Shown: positions 37,291-46,495 of the stretch, in pieces
Position numbering within the stretch: position 1 is the stretch's first letter
Layout: each line of letters begins with the position of its first letter
From: Rhizobium ruizarguesonis
GTDB taxonomy: Bacteria; Pseudomonadota; Alphaproteobacteria; Rhizobiales; Rhizobiaceae
Direction of reading: 5' to 3'
Length of the DNA stretch: 64,000 bases
Assembly (NCBI RefSeq): GCF_012349115.1
Contig: NZ_PQIG01000100.1
Span: 204,914 to 268,913 of the forward strand
Translations under genes and position numbers: made by a program
The notes under the pieces: model-generated
Told to the model about the DNA's origin: nothing
Seen by the model: the letters and a program-made list of their open reading frames with translations, nothing else
Databases searched by the model: none

Positions 37291-37947
37291 TCACGAGGCC
37301 GACGCCATTGCGCGATTGCGCGTCCGCCCTTTGCCCTTCTGCCAGTTGCGTGCGATCGGCCGGTAGGAGCGATAGAGGATGAGCGCGATGATCAGCCCCA
37401 CATAGATATATTGCTCGAGGTCGAGGATCTTGGTCGAGAGCGCGAAGTGCAACGCCCCGCAGGCGGCGATGATGTAGACGAGGCGGTGCAGCCAGATCCA
37501 GTTCTTGCCGAGGCGGCGGATCGAGAAATTGTTGGATGTCACCGCCAGCGGAATGAGCATCGCAAGGGCTGCCATGCCGAACATGATGAAGGGACGCTTC
37601 AGCACGTCGTTGATGACGGCGGCAATATCCATCGCCTGGTCGAGCACCATGTAGACGGTGAAATGCATCAGCGCGTAATAAAAGGTCAGCAGGCCAAGCG
37701 CGCGGCGATAGCGCAGATAGTTCCAGCCGAAGAGCTCTCGGGCAGGGGAAACGGCAAGCGTCAGGATCAGAAAACGGATCGTCCAGAGCCCAAGGAAAAG
37801 CTCGAAGGTCTTGACCGGATCGGCGCCGAGCTGATCGGTCGCGCCGAGATAGAACGTCCAGGCCGCAGGCAAGAGCCCGACGACATAAAGCAGCCAGACC
37901 GAGGCGGGTTGCCAGCGCTTCGGGATGGCGAGCGACAGTTCCGCCAT
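37291..37947 (-). CDS. msrQ: Heme-binding membrane subunit MsrQ of the methionine sulfoxide reductase system
   Basis: A 218-residue cytochrome b-type protein of the ferric-reductase-like fold with about six spans. Heme-ligand histidines lie in YYALMHFTVYM, WLHRLVYI and GALHFALS. MsrQ passes electrons from the quinone pool to periplasmic MsrP. Its start codon shares one base with the msrP stop (TGATG), so the pair is coupled. Confidence 0.93.
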   Translation of the reverse strand: MAELSLAIPKRWQPASVWLLYVVGLLPAAWTFYLGATDQLGADPVKTFELFLGLWTIRFLILTLAVSPARELFGWNYLRYRRALGLLTFYYALMHFTVYMVLDQAMDIAAVINDVLKRPFIMFGMAALAMLIPLAVTSNNFSIRRLGKNWIWLHRLVYIIAACGALHFALSTKILDLEQYIYVGLIIALILYRSYRPIARNWQKGKGRTRNRAMASAS

Positions 37948-38894
37948 CAGAAATTCGCCTTCAGGTCCATGCCGGCATAAAGGCTTGCAACCTCGTCGGC
38001 ATAGCCGTTGAAGGGCAGGGTGGGATGGCGGCTCGCGCCGAAGAAGCCGCTCTCGCCGATACGCCGTTCGCTGGCCTGGCTCCAGCGCGGATGGTCGACC
38101 TCAGGGTTGACGTTGGCGTAGAAGCCATACTCCTGCGCGTTGGTGACCTGCCAGGTATTCTTCGGCTGCTGATCGGTGAGCGTGATCCTGACGATCGACT
38201 TGATGCCCTTGAAGCCGTATTTCCACGGCACGACGAGGCGGATCGGCGCACCGTTCTGGTTCGGCAGCGTTTCGCCATAGAGCCCGACGGCCAGCAGCGT
38301 CAGCGGATGGCGCGCCTCATCCAGGCGCAGACCCTCGACATAGGGCCAGTCGAGTGACTGGAAGAAACCCTTCTGCCCAGGCATCTCCTCCGGCCGCACC
38401 ACGGTTTCGAAGGCGACGTATTTGGCGCTGCCGAGCGGCTCGACCTTGTCGAGCAGCGACGCCAGCGGAAAGCCGTCCCAGGGGATGACCATCGACCAGG
38501 CCTCGACGCAGCGCATGCGATAGGTGCGCTCCTCGATCGGGAATTCCTTCATCAGCGCCTCGAGGTCGAAGGTGCCTGGCTTGTTGACCATGCCGTCGAC
38601 CTTGATCGTCCAGGGCAGCGGCTTGAAATCGCCGGAAAGAGCTGCGGGATCGCCCTTGTCGAGGCCGAACTCATAGAAATTATTGTAGGTCGTGACGTCC
38701 TTGATCGGCGTCGCCTTCTCGTCGACCTTGTATTTGCTCTCAACGGCGGAGAGGGCCGCAGCGCTTGCCTTGCCGGCGCTGTAGAGGGCCATGGCGCCAA
38801 GCGCTGCCGCGCCCAGGAATTCACGACGGCGCACATAGATCTGGCGCGGCGTGATCTCTGATGACGCGATCTTCGGTGGGCGATAGGTTGGCAT
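37947..38894 (-). CDS. msrP: Periplasmic methionine sulfoxide reductase catalytic subunit MsrP
   Basis: A 315-residue molybdopterin enzyme of the sulfite-oxidase fold that repairs Met-SO in exported proteins. It starts at 38894 after GAGGAGGT. A twin-arginine signal (RRREFLGAAALGAM, residues 22-35) directs Tat export of the folded enzyme. The Mo-ligand cysteine is Cys129 in YRMRCVEAWSMVIPWDG, and WKYGFKGIKSI matches the family near the C-terminal half. It forms a two-gene operon with msrQ. Confidence 0.94.
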   Translation of the reverse strand: MPTYRPPKIASSEITPRQIYVRRREFLGAAALGAMALYSAGKASAAALSAVESKYKVDEKATPIKDVTTYNNFYEFGLDKGDPAALSGDFKPLPWTIKVDGMVNKPGTFDLEALMKEFPIEERTYRMRCVEAWSMVIPWDGFPLASLLDKVEPLGSAKYVAFETVVRPEEMPGQKGFFQSLDWPYVEGLRLDEARHPLTLLAVGLYGETLPNQNGAPIRLVVPWKYGFKGIKSIVRITLTDQQPKNTWQVTNAQEYGFYANVNPEVDHPRWSQASERRIGESGFFGASRHPTLPFNGYADEVASLYAGMDLKANF

Positions 38895-39229
38895 GTCGAA
38901 ACCTCCTCGGCGGATATCCTGAAATATAGCCCTTAAACGAACCGCCGGCATGTTGAGATTAGTGTCTAAGCCTTGAATATTGCCGACGGGAAGCCAATTT
39001 TTTGTGTTCGGCCGTGATGGAATAGGCTGTAACAAAACGTCGCGTCGAACCGTATATGATCGATGGCCCTCATGGCGCTTCTCCCCGGCGTACCGGATTT
39101 GGGTTTCCCGGTAGTGACAGCCCCCGTCGATTGGATTAGGACAATTCCAAAAAGCAGCGTTTGCCCGGCCCGCAGGCTCCATGCCGCCCGGCTTCGCCTG
39201 ATAATTCCGACACGTTGAGGAAGACACCG
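38895..39229 (+). other. Divergent control region of msrPQ and ilvD
   Basis: 335 bases without a gene. A CTATAT element on the minus strand (38929-38924) resembles a rhizobial -10 for msrPQ, but a matching -35 is not obvious. Nothing equally clear is seen for ilvD, and no leader peptide rich in branched-chain codons was found. Confidence 0.35.
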
Positions 39230-41068
39230 ATGCCAGTTTACCGTTCCAGAACCACGACCCATGGCCGCAACATGGCGGGCGCCCGCGGCCTTTGGCGCGC
39301 CACGGGCATGAAGGATTCGGATTTCGGCAAGCCGATCATCGCGGTGGTGAATTCCTTCACCCAGTTCGTGCCTGGCCACGTGCACCTGAAGGACCTTGGC
39401 CAGCTCGTTGCCCGCGAGATCGAGGCGGCCGGCGGTGTCGCCAAGGAATTCAACACGATCGCCGTCGATGACGGCATCGCCATGGGCCATGACGGCATGC
39501 TGTATTCGCTGCCCTCGCGTGAGCTGATCGCCGACAGCGTCGAATATATGGTCAATGCCCATTGCGCCGACGCCATGGTCTGCATCTCCAACTGCGACAA
39601 GATCACCCCCGGCATGCTGATGGCGTCGCTGCGCCTCAATATCCCGACCGTCTTCGTCTCGGGTGGTCCGATGGAAGCCGGCAAGGTTGTGCTGCACGGC
39701 AAGACGCATGCGCTCGACCTCGTCGATGCCATGGTCGCCGCAGCCGATGACAAGATCAGCGACGAGGACGTGCAGACCATCGAACGCTCTGCCTGTCCGA
39801 CCTGCGGCTCCTGTTCCGGCATGTTCACCGCCAATTCGATGAACTGCCTAACGGAAGCGCTCGGCCTGTCGCTGCCCGGCAACGGCTCGACGCTCGCCAC
39901 CCATCTCGACCGCAAGCGCCTCTTCGTCGAGGCCGGTCATCTGATCGTCGATCTCGCCCGCCGTTATTACGAGCAGGACGACGTCAAGGCGCTGCCGCGC
40001 ACCATCGCCTCCAAGCAGGCCTTTGAGAATGCCATGACGCTCGATATCGCCATGGGCGGCTCGACCAATACGGTTTTGCACATCCTTGCCGCTGCACATG
40101 AAGGCGAGATCGATTTCACCATGGCCGATATCGACGCGCTCTCGCGTCGCGTGCCGTGCCTGTCGAAGGTCGCGCCCGCCAAAAGCGACGTGCATATGGA
40201 AGACGTCCACCGCGCCGGCGGCATCATGTCGATCCTCGGCGAACTCGACAAGGGTGGCCTGCTGAACCGCGATTGCCCGACCGTCCATGCCGAGACGCTC
40301 GGCGATGCGATCGACCGCTGGGATATCACCCGCACCAACAGCGAGACCGTCCGCAACTTCTATCGCGCCGCTCCCGGCGGCATCCCGACCCAGGTCGCCT
40401 TCAGCCAGGAAGCGCGTTGGGATGACCTCGACACCGACCGTGAGAACGGCGTCATCCGCTCGGTCGAGCATCCCTTCTCCAAGGATGGTGGTCTTGCCGT
40501 GCTCAAGGGCAACCTTGCGATCGACGGCTGCATCGTCAAGACGGCCGGCGTCGATGAATCGATCTTGAAATTCTCCGGCCCAGCTCGCGTCTTCGAAAGC
40601 CAGGACTCCTCAGTCAAGGCCATTCTCGCAAATGAGGTCAAGGCCGGCGACGTCGTCGTCATCCGCTACGAAGGCCCGAAGGGCGGTCCCGGCATGCAGG
40701 AAATGCTCTATCCGACGAGCTATCTGAAGTCGAAGGGCCTCGGCAAGGCCTGCGCGCTGATCACCGATGGCCGCTTCTCCGGCGGCACCTCCGGGCTTTC
40801 GATCGGCCACGCCTCGCCGGAAGCGGCAAATGGCGGCACGATCGGCCTGGTGCGCGAAGGCGACATGATCGATATCGACATCCCCAACCGCACGATCAGC
40901 CTGCGTGTCAGCGAAACCGAACTTGCCGCCCGCCGCGCCGAGCAGGACGCCAAGGGCTGGTACCCGGTCGAAGTCCGCAAGCGCAACGTCACGACCGCGC
41001 TGAAGGCCTACGCCGCCTTCGCAACGAGTGCCGATCGCGGCGCCGTGCGGGATCTGAACGCCCGCTGA
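39230..41068 (+). CDS. ilvD: Dihydroxy-acid dehydratase
   Basis: A 612-residue IlvD, which dehydrates 2,3-dihydroxy-isovalerate and the isoleucine-pathway analogue. It starts MPVYRSRTTTHGRNMAGARG at ATG 39230 after GAGGAAGACACC; a longer frame from 39161 is not conserved. Fe-S and Mg ligands lie in MVCISNCDKITPGM and SACPTCGSCSGMFTANSMNC. The C-terminal GRFSGGTSGLSIGHASPEAA is diagnostic. Single gene with its own terminator. Confidence 0.97.
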   Translation: MPVYRSRTTTHGRNMAGARGLWRATGMKDSDFGKPIIAVVNSFTQFVPGHVHLKDLGQLVAREIEAAGGVAKEFNTIAVDDGIAMGHDGMLYSLPSRELIADSVEYMVNAHCADAMVCISNCDKITPGMLMASLRLNIPTVFVSGGPMEAGKVVLHGKTHALDLVDAMVAAADDKISDEDVQTIERSACPTCGSCSGMFTANSMNCLTEALGLSLPGNGSTLATHLDRKRLFVEAGHLIVDLARRYYEQDDVKALPRTIASKQAFENAMTLDIAMGGSTNTVLHILAAAHEGEIDFTMADIDALSRRVPCLSKVAPAKSDVHMEDVHRAGGIMSILGELDKGGLLNRDCPTVHAETLGDAIDRWDITRTNSETVRNFYRAAPGGIPTQVAFSQEARWDDLDTDRENGVIRSVEHPFSKDGGLAVLKGNLAIDGCIVKTAGVDESILKFSGPARVFESQDSSVKAILANEVKAGDVVVIRYEGPKGGPGMQEMLYPTSYLKSKGLGKACALITDGRFSGGTSGLSIGHASPEAANGGTIGLVREGDMIDIDIPNRTISLRVSETELAARRAEQDAKGWYPVEVRKRNVTTALKAYAAFATSADRGAVRDLNAR

Positions 41069-41107
41069 GTCGCTCGAACCGAAGACCCCAGAGTCAGCTG
41101 CTTTTCC

Positions 41108-41143
41108 AACCGGTCGCTTTCAAAGCGGCCGGTTGATGTTTTT
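41108..41143 (+). terminator. Terminator of ilvD, overlapping the end of the convergent gene
   Basis: AACCGGTCGCTTT (41108-41120) pairs with AAAGCGGCCGGTT (41122-41134, one G-U), followed by GATGTTTTTAT. The right arm also encodes the last residues (NRPL) and stop of the convergent minus-strand gene. Confidence 0.8.
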
Positions 41144-41473
41144 ATAGGTCTCGCCGAGCTGCTTCAGCCGCTCGTCATAGGTAGCCTTGATACAGGCCGC
41201 ATCCGCTCCGCATTCCTGTCGCTTCTTCAGCCATGCCGTCTGCTCGTCCTGCAAGGTTCCGCGCGAGCCCATCGCCAGCAGGCCGGAGAGCAGCTCGAAG
41301 GTCGTCACCATCTTCACGTCGGCATCGTTGAGCGCGCGGTTGTCGCAGATCGCTTTTTCATCCGGCTTCAATTCTTTCGCATCGCAATCGAAGCTTGCTG
41401 CCTGTGCCAGGTTCGATGCAATGAGCAGGATCGCAAAGCCGAGGGCCGCTGTCGTCGTTCTTGTCGTGATCAT
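41120..41473 (-). CDS. Secreted LprI/DUF1311-like protein
   Basis: 117 residues. A signal peptide (MITTRTTTAALGFAILLIAS, cleavage near AQA-AS at about 25) is followed by FDCDAKELKPDEKAICDNRA and a C-terminal ADAACIKATYDERLKQLGE. The four spaced cysteines and the ALNDADVKM segment match the LprI N-terminal family (DUF1311), which includes lysozyme inhibitors. The inhibitor function is inferred from the family only. It probably acts in the periplasm. Confidence 0.75.
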   Translation of the reverse strand: MITTRTTTAALGFAILLIASNLAQAASFDCDAKELKPDEKAICDNRALNDADVKMVTTFELLSGLLAMGSRGTLQDEQTAWLKKRQECGADAACIKATYDERLKQLGETYKNINRPL

Positions 41474-41496
41474 TCCTATGTTCCTGTTGCCGCCGG

Positions 41497-41877
41497 TCAG
41501 GCGAGCTTGCGCAGTGCCAGAGCCAGGAAGATGATGCAGATGAGCCAGACGGCAAGGATGAAGATCAGTCCGACCCGGCTGGAGGGACGCTCAATGCGCC
41601 TTGTCGCCTCCGTACGAAGCTCGTTCATCACCTCTACTGGCACGAGCCGGATCGCCAGCATGATACCGAGCGGCACGATGAGAAGATCGTCGAGATAGCC
41701 GAGCATGGGGATGAAATCGGGGATGAGATCGACAGGCGACAGTGCGTAGGCAGCAACCGCACCGGCCACCGCTTTCGCATGCCACGGCACACGGGCGTCA
41801 CGGGCGGCAAGCCACAATGCTACGATGTCACACTTCAGTGACTTCGCCCAGACTTTGGCTTTTGATATCAGCTGCAT
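41497..41877 (-). CDS. YkvA-like DUF1232 membrane protein
   Basis: 126 residues. The DUF1232 signature YALSPVDLIPDFIPMLGYLDDLL lies around 45-67 (given in parts: YALSPVDLIPDF, GYLDDLLIVP). A C-terminal hydrophobic span (VGLIFILAVWLICIIFLALA) anchors it. Function unknown. It lies 23 bases upstream of the LprI-like gene on the same strand, so the two may form an operon. Confidence 0.8.
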   Translation of the reverse strand: MQLISKAKVWAKSLKCDIVALWLAARDARVPWHAKAVAGAVAAYALSPVDLIPDFIPMLGYLDDLLIVPLGIMLAIRLVPVEVMNELRTEATRRIERPSSRVGLIFILAVWLICIIFLALALRKLA

Positions 41878-42023
41878 GGCCGTACTTCCTGAATCAAATT
41901 CGCAATCGCTTCAAGTGGTACTTCCGCGACGTTTCGTTGCCTTATTCTTCCATGCTTCCGCCCTCTTTCCTTTCTAGCGTCGGGCGCTACAACGTTCCTC
42001 AAGAGGATTCAAAAGGAATACCC

Positions 42024-43427
42024 ATGCAAGGCTTTTTTAAGCGCGCCTCCGTCTCGCTGTTCGCTCTGATGCTCGTCCTGCCGGCTGTCGCCCATGCGCA
42101 GACGGCAAAGACAGTGCCCGAAAGCCAGATGCAGATGCAGCTCTCCTTCGCGCCGCTCGTCAAACAGACGTCGGGCGCCGTCGTCAACGTTTATGCGGAA
42201 AAGATCGTCCAGCGGCAGTCGCCCTTTGCCGGCGATCCTTTCTTCGAGCAGTTTTTCGGCCAGCAGATGCCGAACCGTTCGGAGAAGCAGTCCTCGCTCG
42301 GTTCCGGCGTCATCGTCGAGGCGAACGGCACTGTCGTGACCAACAATCACGTCGTCGAAGGCGCCGATGACATCAAGATAGCGCTGTCGGATGGCCGCGA
42401 ATTCCCCTGCAAGGTGGTGCTGCGCGACGACCGTGTCGATCTCGCCGTGCTGAAGATCGACACCAAGGAGAGCTTTCCGACATTGCCGATCGGCAATTCC
42501 GACGCGGTCGAGGTCGGGGATCTCGTGCTGGCGATCGGCAACCCCTTCGGCGTCGGCCAGACGGTGACGAGCGGGATCGTCTCAGCGCTTGCCCGCAACC
42601 AGGTGGTCAGAAACGAATTCGGCTTCTTCATCCAGACCGATGCCTCGATCAATCCCGGTAATTCCGGCGGCGCCTTGATGAACATGAAGGGCGAGCTGAT
42701 CGGCATCAACACGGCGATCTTCTCGCGCGGCGGCGGCTCGAACGGTATCGGTTTCGCCATTCCTGCCAATCTGGTCAAGGTCTTCCTCACTTCCGCCGAT
42801 GCCGGCGTCAAATCCTTCGAACGGCCCTATGTCGGCGCGAGCTTCGATGCCGTGACCTCGGAAGTGGCCGAGGCGCTGGGGCTGAACAAGGCCCGCGGCG
42901 CGCTCGTCGTCAAGGTCTCGGAAGGTGGGCCGGCGGCCAAGGCCGGGCTGAAGGCCGGCGAAATCGTCACCGCTGTCGACGGAATTTCCGTCGAACATCC
43001 CGATGCGCTGCTCTACCGGCTGACCACGGCCGGTCTCGGCAATTCGGTCAAGCTCACCGTCATCGAGAACGGCCGCGAGGAGCAACTGCCGCTGACGCTC
43101 GCCCGCGCCCCGGAAACCTCGCCGCGCGACCAGCGCACCATCGGCGGACGCACGCCGTTTAGCGGTGCCGTCGTCGAGAACCTGTCGCCGCGGGTCGCCG
43201 ACGAGCTGCGCATGCCGCCGGAATCGGCGGGCGTCGTCGTATCCGAGGTGAAGGAGGATTCGCCTGCCGCCCGGCTCGGTTTCGAACCGAAGGATATCAT
43301 CGTCTCGATCAACGGCACGGATGTGAAGTCGACCAGCGAACTGTCCGAGATCGCCGATAGCGACCCCGGCCTCTGGCGGGTCGAGATAGAGCGCGACGGC
43401 CAGCGCATCCGGCAATTCTTCCGATGA
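42024..43427 (+). CDS. degP: Periplasmic serine protease of the DegP/HtrA family
   Basis: 467 residues starting at ATG 42024 (MQGFFKRASVSLFALMLVLP) after AAAAGGAATACCC; the longer upstream frame is not conserved. A signal peptide is cut near AHA-QT (25-26). The trypsin-like domain has catalytic His109 (TNNHVVEGAD), Asp139 (DDRVDLAVL) and Ser214 (INPGNSGGAL). Two PDZ domains follow (about 265-350 and 380-460). It acts in envelope protein quality control. The symbol could equally be degQ-like. The stop overlaps rarA by ATGA. Confidence 0.92.
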   Translation: MQGFFKRASVSLFALMLVLPAVAHAQTAKTVPESQMQMQLSFAPLVKQTSGAVVNVYAEKIVQRQSPFAGDPFFEQFFGQQMPNRSEKQSSLGSGVIVEANGTVVTNNHVVEGADDIKIALSDGREFPCKVVLRDDRVDLAVLKIDTKESFPTLPIGNSDAVEVGDLVLAIGNPFGVGQTVTSGIVSALARNQVVRNEFGFFIQTDASINPGNSGGALMNMKGELIGINTAIFSRGGGSNGIGFAIPANLVKVFLTSADAGVKSFERPYVGASFDAVTSEVAEALGLNKARGALVVKVSEGGPAAKAGLKAGEIVTAVDGISVEHPDALLYRLTTAGLGNSVKLTVIENGREEQLPLTLARAPETSPRDQRTIGGRTPFSGAVVENLSPRVADELRMPPESAGVVVSEVKEDSPAARLGFEPKDIIVSINGTDVKSTSELSEIADSDPGLWRVEIERDGQRIRQFFR

Positions 43428-44740
43428 GCAACGATCTCTTCGCGCCGCGTGTTCCGGAGGAGGTTGCCGCCAGACGGCCGCTTGCCGACCGGCTGCGGCC
43501 GAAAACGCTTGCCGATGTCACCGGTCAGGAACACCTGACCGGTGAGGACGGCGTGCTGAAGAGGATGATCGAAAGCGGCTCGCTTGGCTCGATGATCTTC
43601 TGGGGTCCGCCCGGCACCGGCAAGACGACGGTGGCACGGCTGCTTTCGGGCGAGGCGGGGCTGGCCTTCGAGCAGATATCGGCGATCTTCTCCGGCGTCG
43701 CCGATCTGAAGAAGGTGTTCGAGACAGCCCGCCTGCGGCGTATGGACGGCCGTCAGACGCTGCTCTTCGTCGATGAGATCCATCGTTTCAACCGCGCCCA
43801 GCAGGACAGTTTCCTGCCCGTCATGGAGGATGGCACCGTCATCCTCGTCGGCGCCACCACCGAGAACCCTTCCTTCGAGCTTAACGCCGCTCTGCTGTCG
43901 CGTGCCCGTGTGCTCACCTTCACGTCGCATGACGAAGAGAGCCTCGAGGAACTGCTGAAGCGTGCCGAGGCGATCGAGCAGAAGCCGCTGCCGCTGACGG
44001 AGGATGCCCGCGTCAGCCTGATCCGCATGGCCGACGGCGACGGCCGCGCGGTGCTGACGCTCGCCGAAGAAGTCTGGCGCGCGGCGCGCGAAGGCGAGAG
44101 CTTCGACACAGAAGGCCTGACGCGCATCGTCCAGCGCCGTGCCCCGGTCTACGACAAGGCGCAGGATGGCCACTACAATCTGATCTCGGCACTGCATAAA
44201 TCCGTACGCGGCTCGGATCCCGATGCCGCGCTCTACTATCTCGCCCGTATGTTCGATGCCGGCGAGGACCCGCTCTATCTCGGCCGGCGGCTGGTGCGCA
44301 TGGCGGTGGAGGATATCGGCCTTGCCGATCCGCAGGCGCTGGTGATCTGCAATGCCGCCAAGGATGCCTATGAGTATCTTGGCTCGCCGGAAGGCGAACT
44401 GGCGCTGGCGCAGGCCTGCGTCTATCTCGCCACCGCCCCGAAATCGAATGCCGTCTACACCGCCTTCAAGGCGGCAAGCCAGGCGGCAAAGCAGAACGGC
44501 TCATTGCTGCCGCCGAAGCACATCCTCAACGCGCCGACCAAGCTGATGAAGGGCGAGGGGTACGGCGACGGCTATCGCTACGATCACGACGAGCCGGATG
44601 CCTTTTCCGGCCAGGATTATTTCCCGGAGAAGATGGGACGCCAGATCTTCTACGATCCGCCGGAACGCGGCTTCGAGCGCGATATTCGCAAGCGGCTGGA
44701 ATGGTGGGCAAAACTTCGCAAGGAGCGTAATCCGCGCTGA
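43424..44740 (+). CDS. rarA: Replication-associated recombination protein A (RarA/MgsA AAA+ ATPase)
   Basis: 438 residues. Walker A GPPGTGKTT (61-69), Walker B LLFVDEIHRFNRAQQD, sensor GATTENPSFELNAALLSRAR and the C-terminal YKYPHDE-like GYRYDHDEPDAFSGQDYFPE (motif parts) are all present. RarA works on stalled replication forks. It overlaps the protease stop by four bases, so it is co-translated with it. Confidence 0.96.
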   Translation: MSNDLFAPRVPEEVAARRPLADRLRPKTLADVTGQEHLTGEDGVLKRMIESGSLGSMIFWGPPGTGKTTVARLLSGEAGLAFEQISAIFSGVADLKKVFETARLRRMDGRQTLLFVDEIHRFNRAQQDSFLPVMEDGTVILVGATTENPSFELNAALLSRARVLTFTSHDEESLEELLKRAEAIEQKPLPLTEDARVSLIRMADGDGRAVLTLAEEVWRAAREGESFDTEGLTRIVQRRAPVYDKAQDGHYNLISALHKSVRGSDPDAALYYLARMFDAGEDPLYLGRRLVRMAVEDIGLADPQALVICNAAKDAYEYLGSPEGELALAQACVYLATAPKSNAVYTAFKAASQAAKQNGSLLPPKHILNAPTKLMKGEGYGDGYRYDHDEPDAFSGQDYFPEKMGRQIFYDPPERGFERDIRKRLEWWAKLRKERNPR

Positions 44741-44753
44741 AGCCTGGCGAATC

Positions 44754-45062
44754 TCAGGAAGCGCGCGGCGTCTTCTGATTTGCCGGCGCGGCGATCACCT
44801 TGACGGACGATTCCGCTAGCCCGTGATGACCTTCCATATCGACGATGACATGCCAGTGACCGCTTTCCGGAACGGCGATCTTGATCGGCGATTTGCGCGC
44901 CACGCCGCCGATATATTTGAAATCGAGAACCTCGGTGAATCGCTGGAAATTCGGCGCCGTCATCAGGCGGACATTGTTCACCGCATTCAACGACACCTCG
45001 ATAATCGTTCCGGCGCGTTGTTCCTTGAGATCGTAATGGGTGAAGCGGAAATTCGGTTTCAT
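44754..45062 (-). CDS. DUF1883 domain protein
   Basis: 102 residues starting MKPNFRFTHYDLKEQRAG. The patterns VEVSLNAVNNVRLMT-like IIEVSLNAVNNVRLM, FKYIGGVARKSPIKIAVPES and HWHVIVDMEGHHGLAESSVK match DUF1883, a small beta-rich family of unknown function. It is convergent with rarA with 13 bases between the stop codons. Confidence 0.75.
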   Translation of the reverse strand: MKPNFRFTHYDLKEQRAGTIIEVSLNAVNNVRLMTAPNFQRFTEVLDFKYIGGVARKSPIKIAVPESGHWHVIVDMEGHHGLAESSVKVIAAPANQKTPRAS

Positions 45063-45164
45063 CGGTCTCGCGGCGTCTGAAGTCTCTGCGACGCGATTTT
45101 ACCAGTATGTCGGTTAAGGAAAAGTTGGAACTCGGCCTTTCAGTTCACGTCTTCGCGCTCCGCC

Positions 45165-45323
45165 TCAGAGCACGCCGAGAACGACATAGAGTTCGACGCA
45201 GGCGAGCACTACGCCAAAAACGATCAGCGCCTGGGCGGTGCGCTTCTCGCGCATCTGCTTACTGCCGCGGGTGATCCTGTGTGGGCGAGGGAACTGAAAA
45301 CCGGAGGATATGACATTTCGCAT
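45165..45323 (-). CDS. Small membrane protein of 52 residues, unknown function
   Basis: ATG at 45323 opens a 52-codon frame beginning MRNVISSGFQFPRPHRIT. It has a basic N-terminus, and residues about 31-52 (TAQALIVFGVVLACVELYVV) form one hydrophobic span reaching the C-terminus. A longer frame exists upstream. The site AAAGGTC about ten bases upstream is weak. Likely a small inner-membrane protein if real. Confidence 0.45.
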   Translation of the reverse strand: MRNVISSGFQFPRPHRITRGSKQMREKRTAQALIVFGVVLACVELYVVLGVL

Positions 45324-45506
45324 GGCATTTGACCTTTGCAGCGATGGCGAAAGTCTACTGCTGCGGGCGATAGAAAATCCATTCGGAGCGGGGCACGGAA
45401 ATATAGGAATGGCATAAAGGCCGATGCGAGAAATTTCGAAGCGTGATGTCGGAAAGACATGAGCGCCGCCGTCCTTGCGGTATCGATGCAAACACGGAGC
45501 AAGGAC

Positions 45507-46454
45507 ATGTCGAAGATGACGCTGATTTCGATGATCGCAACGGCTGCCGCATTCCTGGCCGCGCCCGATATATCAGGCGCCGGAGGTGGCGCGCCGGCGA
45601 TCGAGGAGAAGAAGGCTGCGGCGCCGATCGTCAGGAAGGGAAGCGTGCCGGTCAACGGCATTGATTATTATTACGAGATCCGCGGCGAGGGCGAACCGCT
45701 GCTGCTGCTTCACGGCGGCCTCGGGCAGATCGAGATGTTCGCGCCGGTCATGCCTGTTTTCACCGACCACCGGCAGGTGATCGCCGTCGATCTGCAGGGC
45801 CATGGCCGCACGCCCCTCGGCCAGCGGCCGATCGAGCTTCCAGCCATCGGCGCCGATCTCGCGATCCTGGTGAAGCAACTCGGTTACGACAGGGTCGATG
45901 TCTTCGGTTATTCCTTCGGCGGCGGGGTGGCGCTGAACATGGCGGCGAACGCGCCCGACCAAGTGCGCCGGCTGGTGATACTCTCGGCACCCTATGCGCA
46001 GAACGGCTTCTTCCCGGAGATGCTGCCGCAGCAGGCGGCCGTCGGCGCCGGTATGGCCGACATGATGAAGGACACGCCGATGTTCCTCTCCTATAAGGCG
46101 GTGGCGCCTGACGTTTCCGAATTTCCGAAGCTGCTCGACGCCATGGGCGCGCTGATGCGCCAACCTATCGACTATAGCGATGCCGTCGCCAAGCTCACCA
46201 TGCCGGTCATGCTGATCTATGGCGATGCCGACATGATCCGGCCCGAGCATATGATCGACTTCTACCACAAGCTCGGCGGCGGTCTGCGCGATGCGGGCTG
46301 GATGCGGGAGAACATGTCGAAGAACCGGCTGGCGATCCTGCCTGATCTCACCCATTACGAGACTTTCGCCTCGCCCCTTATGGCGAATATGGCAATGACC
46401 TTTCTCGATGGCGGCGGCAAGGCGCCGAACTGGGCCGAGCAGGTCGGAAAGTAA
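45507..46454 (+). CDS. Exported alpha/beta hydrolase
   Basis: 315 residues from ATG 45507 after AAGGAC; an in-frame ATG at 45459 would add 16 residues ahead of the signal peptide. The signal-like segment MTLISMIATAAAFLAAP is followed by an alpha/beta hydrolase core. It has an oxyanion loop HGGLG (69-73), nucleophile Ser136 in GYSFGGG, an acid in YGDADMIRPEH and a final His in LTHYETF. The substrate is unknown. Confidence 0.85.
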   Translation: MSKMTLISMIATAAAFLAAPDISGAGGGAPAIEEKKAAAPIVRKGSVPVNGIDYYYEIRGEGEPLLLLHGGLGQIEMFAPVMPVFTDHRQVIAVDLQGHGRTPLGQRPIELPAIGADLAILVKQLGYDRVDVFGYSFGGGVALNMAANAPDQVRRLVILSAPYAQNGFFPEMLPQQAAVGAGMADMMKDTPMFLSYKAVAPDVSEFPKLLDAMGALMRQPIDYSDAVAKLTMPVMLIYGDADMIRPEHMIDFYHKLGGGLRDAGWMRENMSKNRLAILPDLTHYETFASPLMANMAMTFLDGGGKAPNWAEQVGK

Positions 46455-46455
46455 G

Positions 46456-46489
46456 GGAAGGCGGCCGGGCTTTCCCTGCCGCCTTCCCT
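46456..46489. terminator. Hairpin between convergent hydrolase and panE-like genes
   Basis: GGGAAGGCGGC (46456-46466) pairs exactly with GCCGCCTTCCC (46479-46489). No T-run follows on either strand, so it may work with Rho or simply protect both 3' ends. Confidence 0.55.
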
Positions 46490-46495
46490 CTGCGG

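Noticed and set aside
39161..39229. N-terminal extension of ilvD
   Set aside because: IlvD proteins begin at MPVYRSRTTTHGRN, and GAGGAAG precedes ATG 39230.
41742..42023. N-terminal extension of the DegP-like protease
   Set aside because: The extension overlaps the DUF1232 gene in antisense, has no conserved sequence, and places the signal peptide internally. ATG 42024 has a good ribosome binding site.
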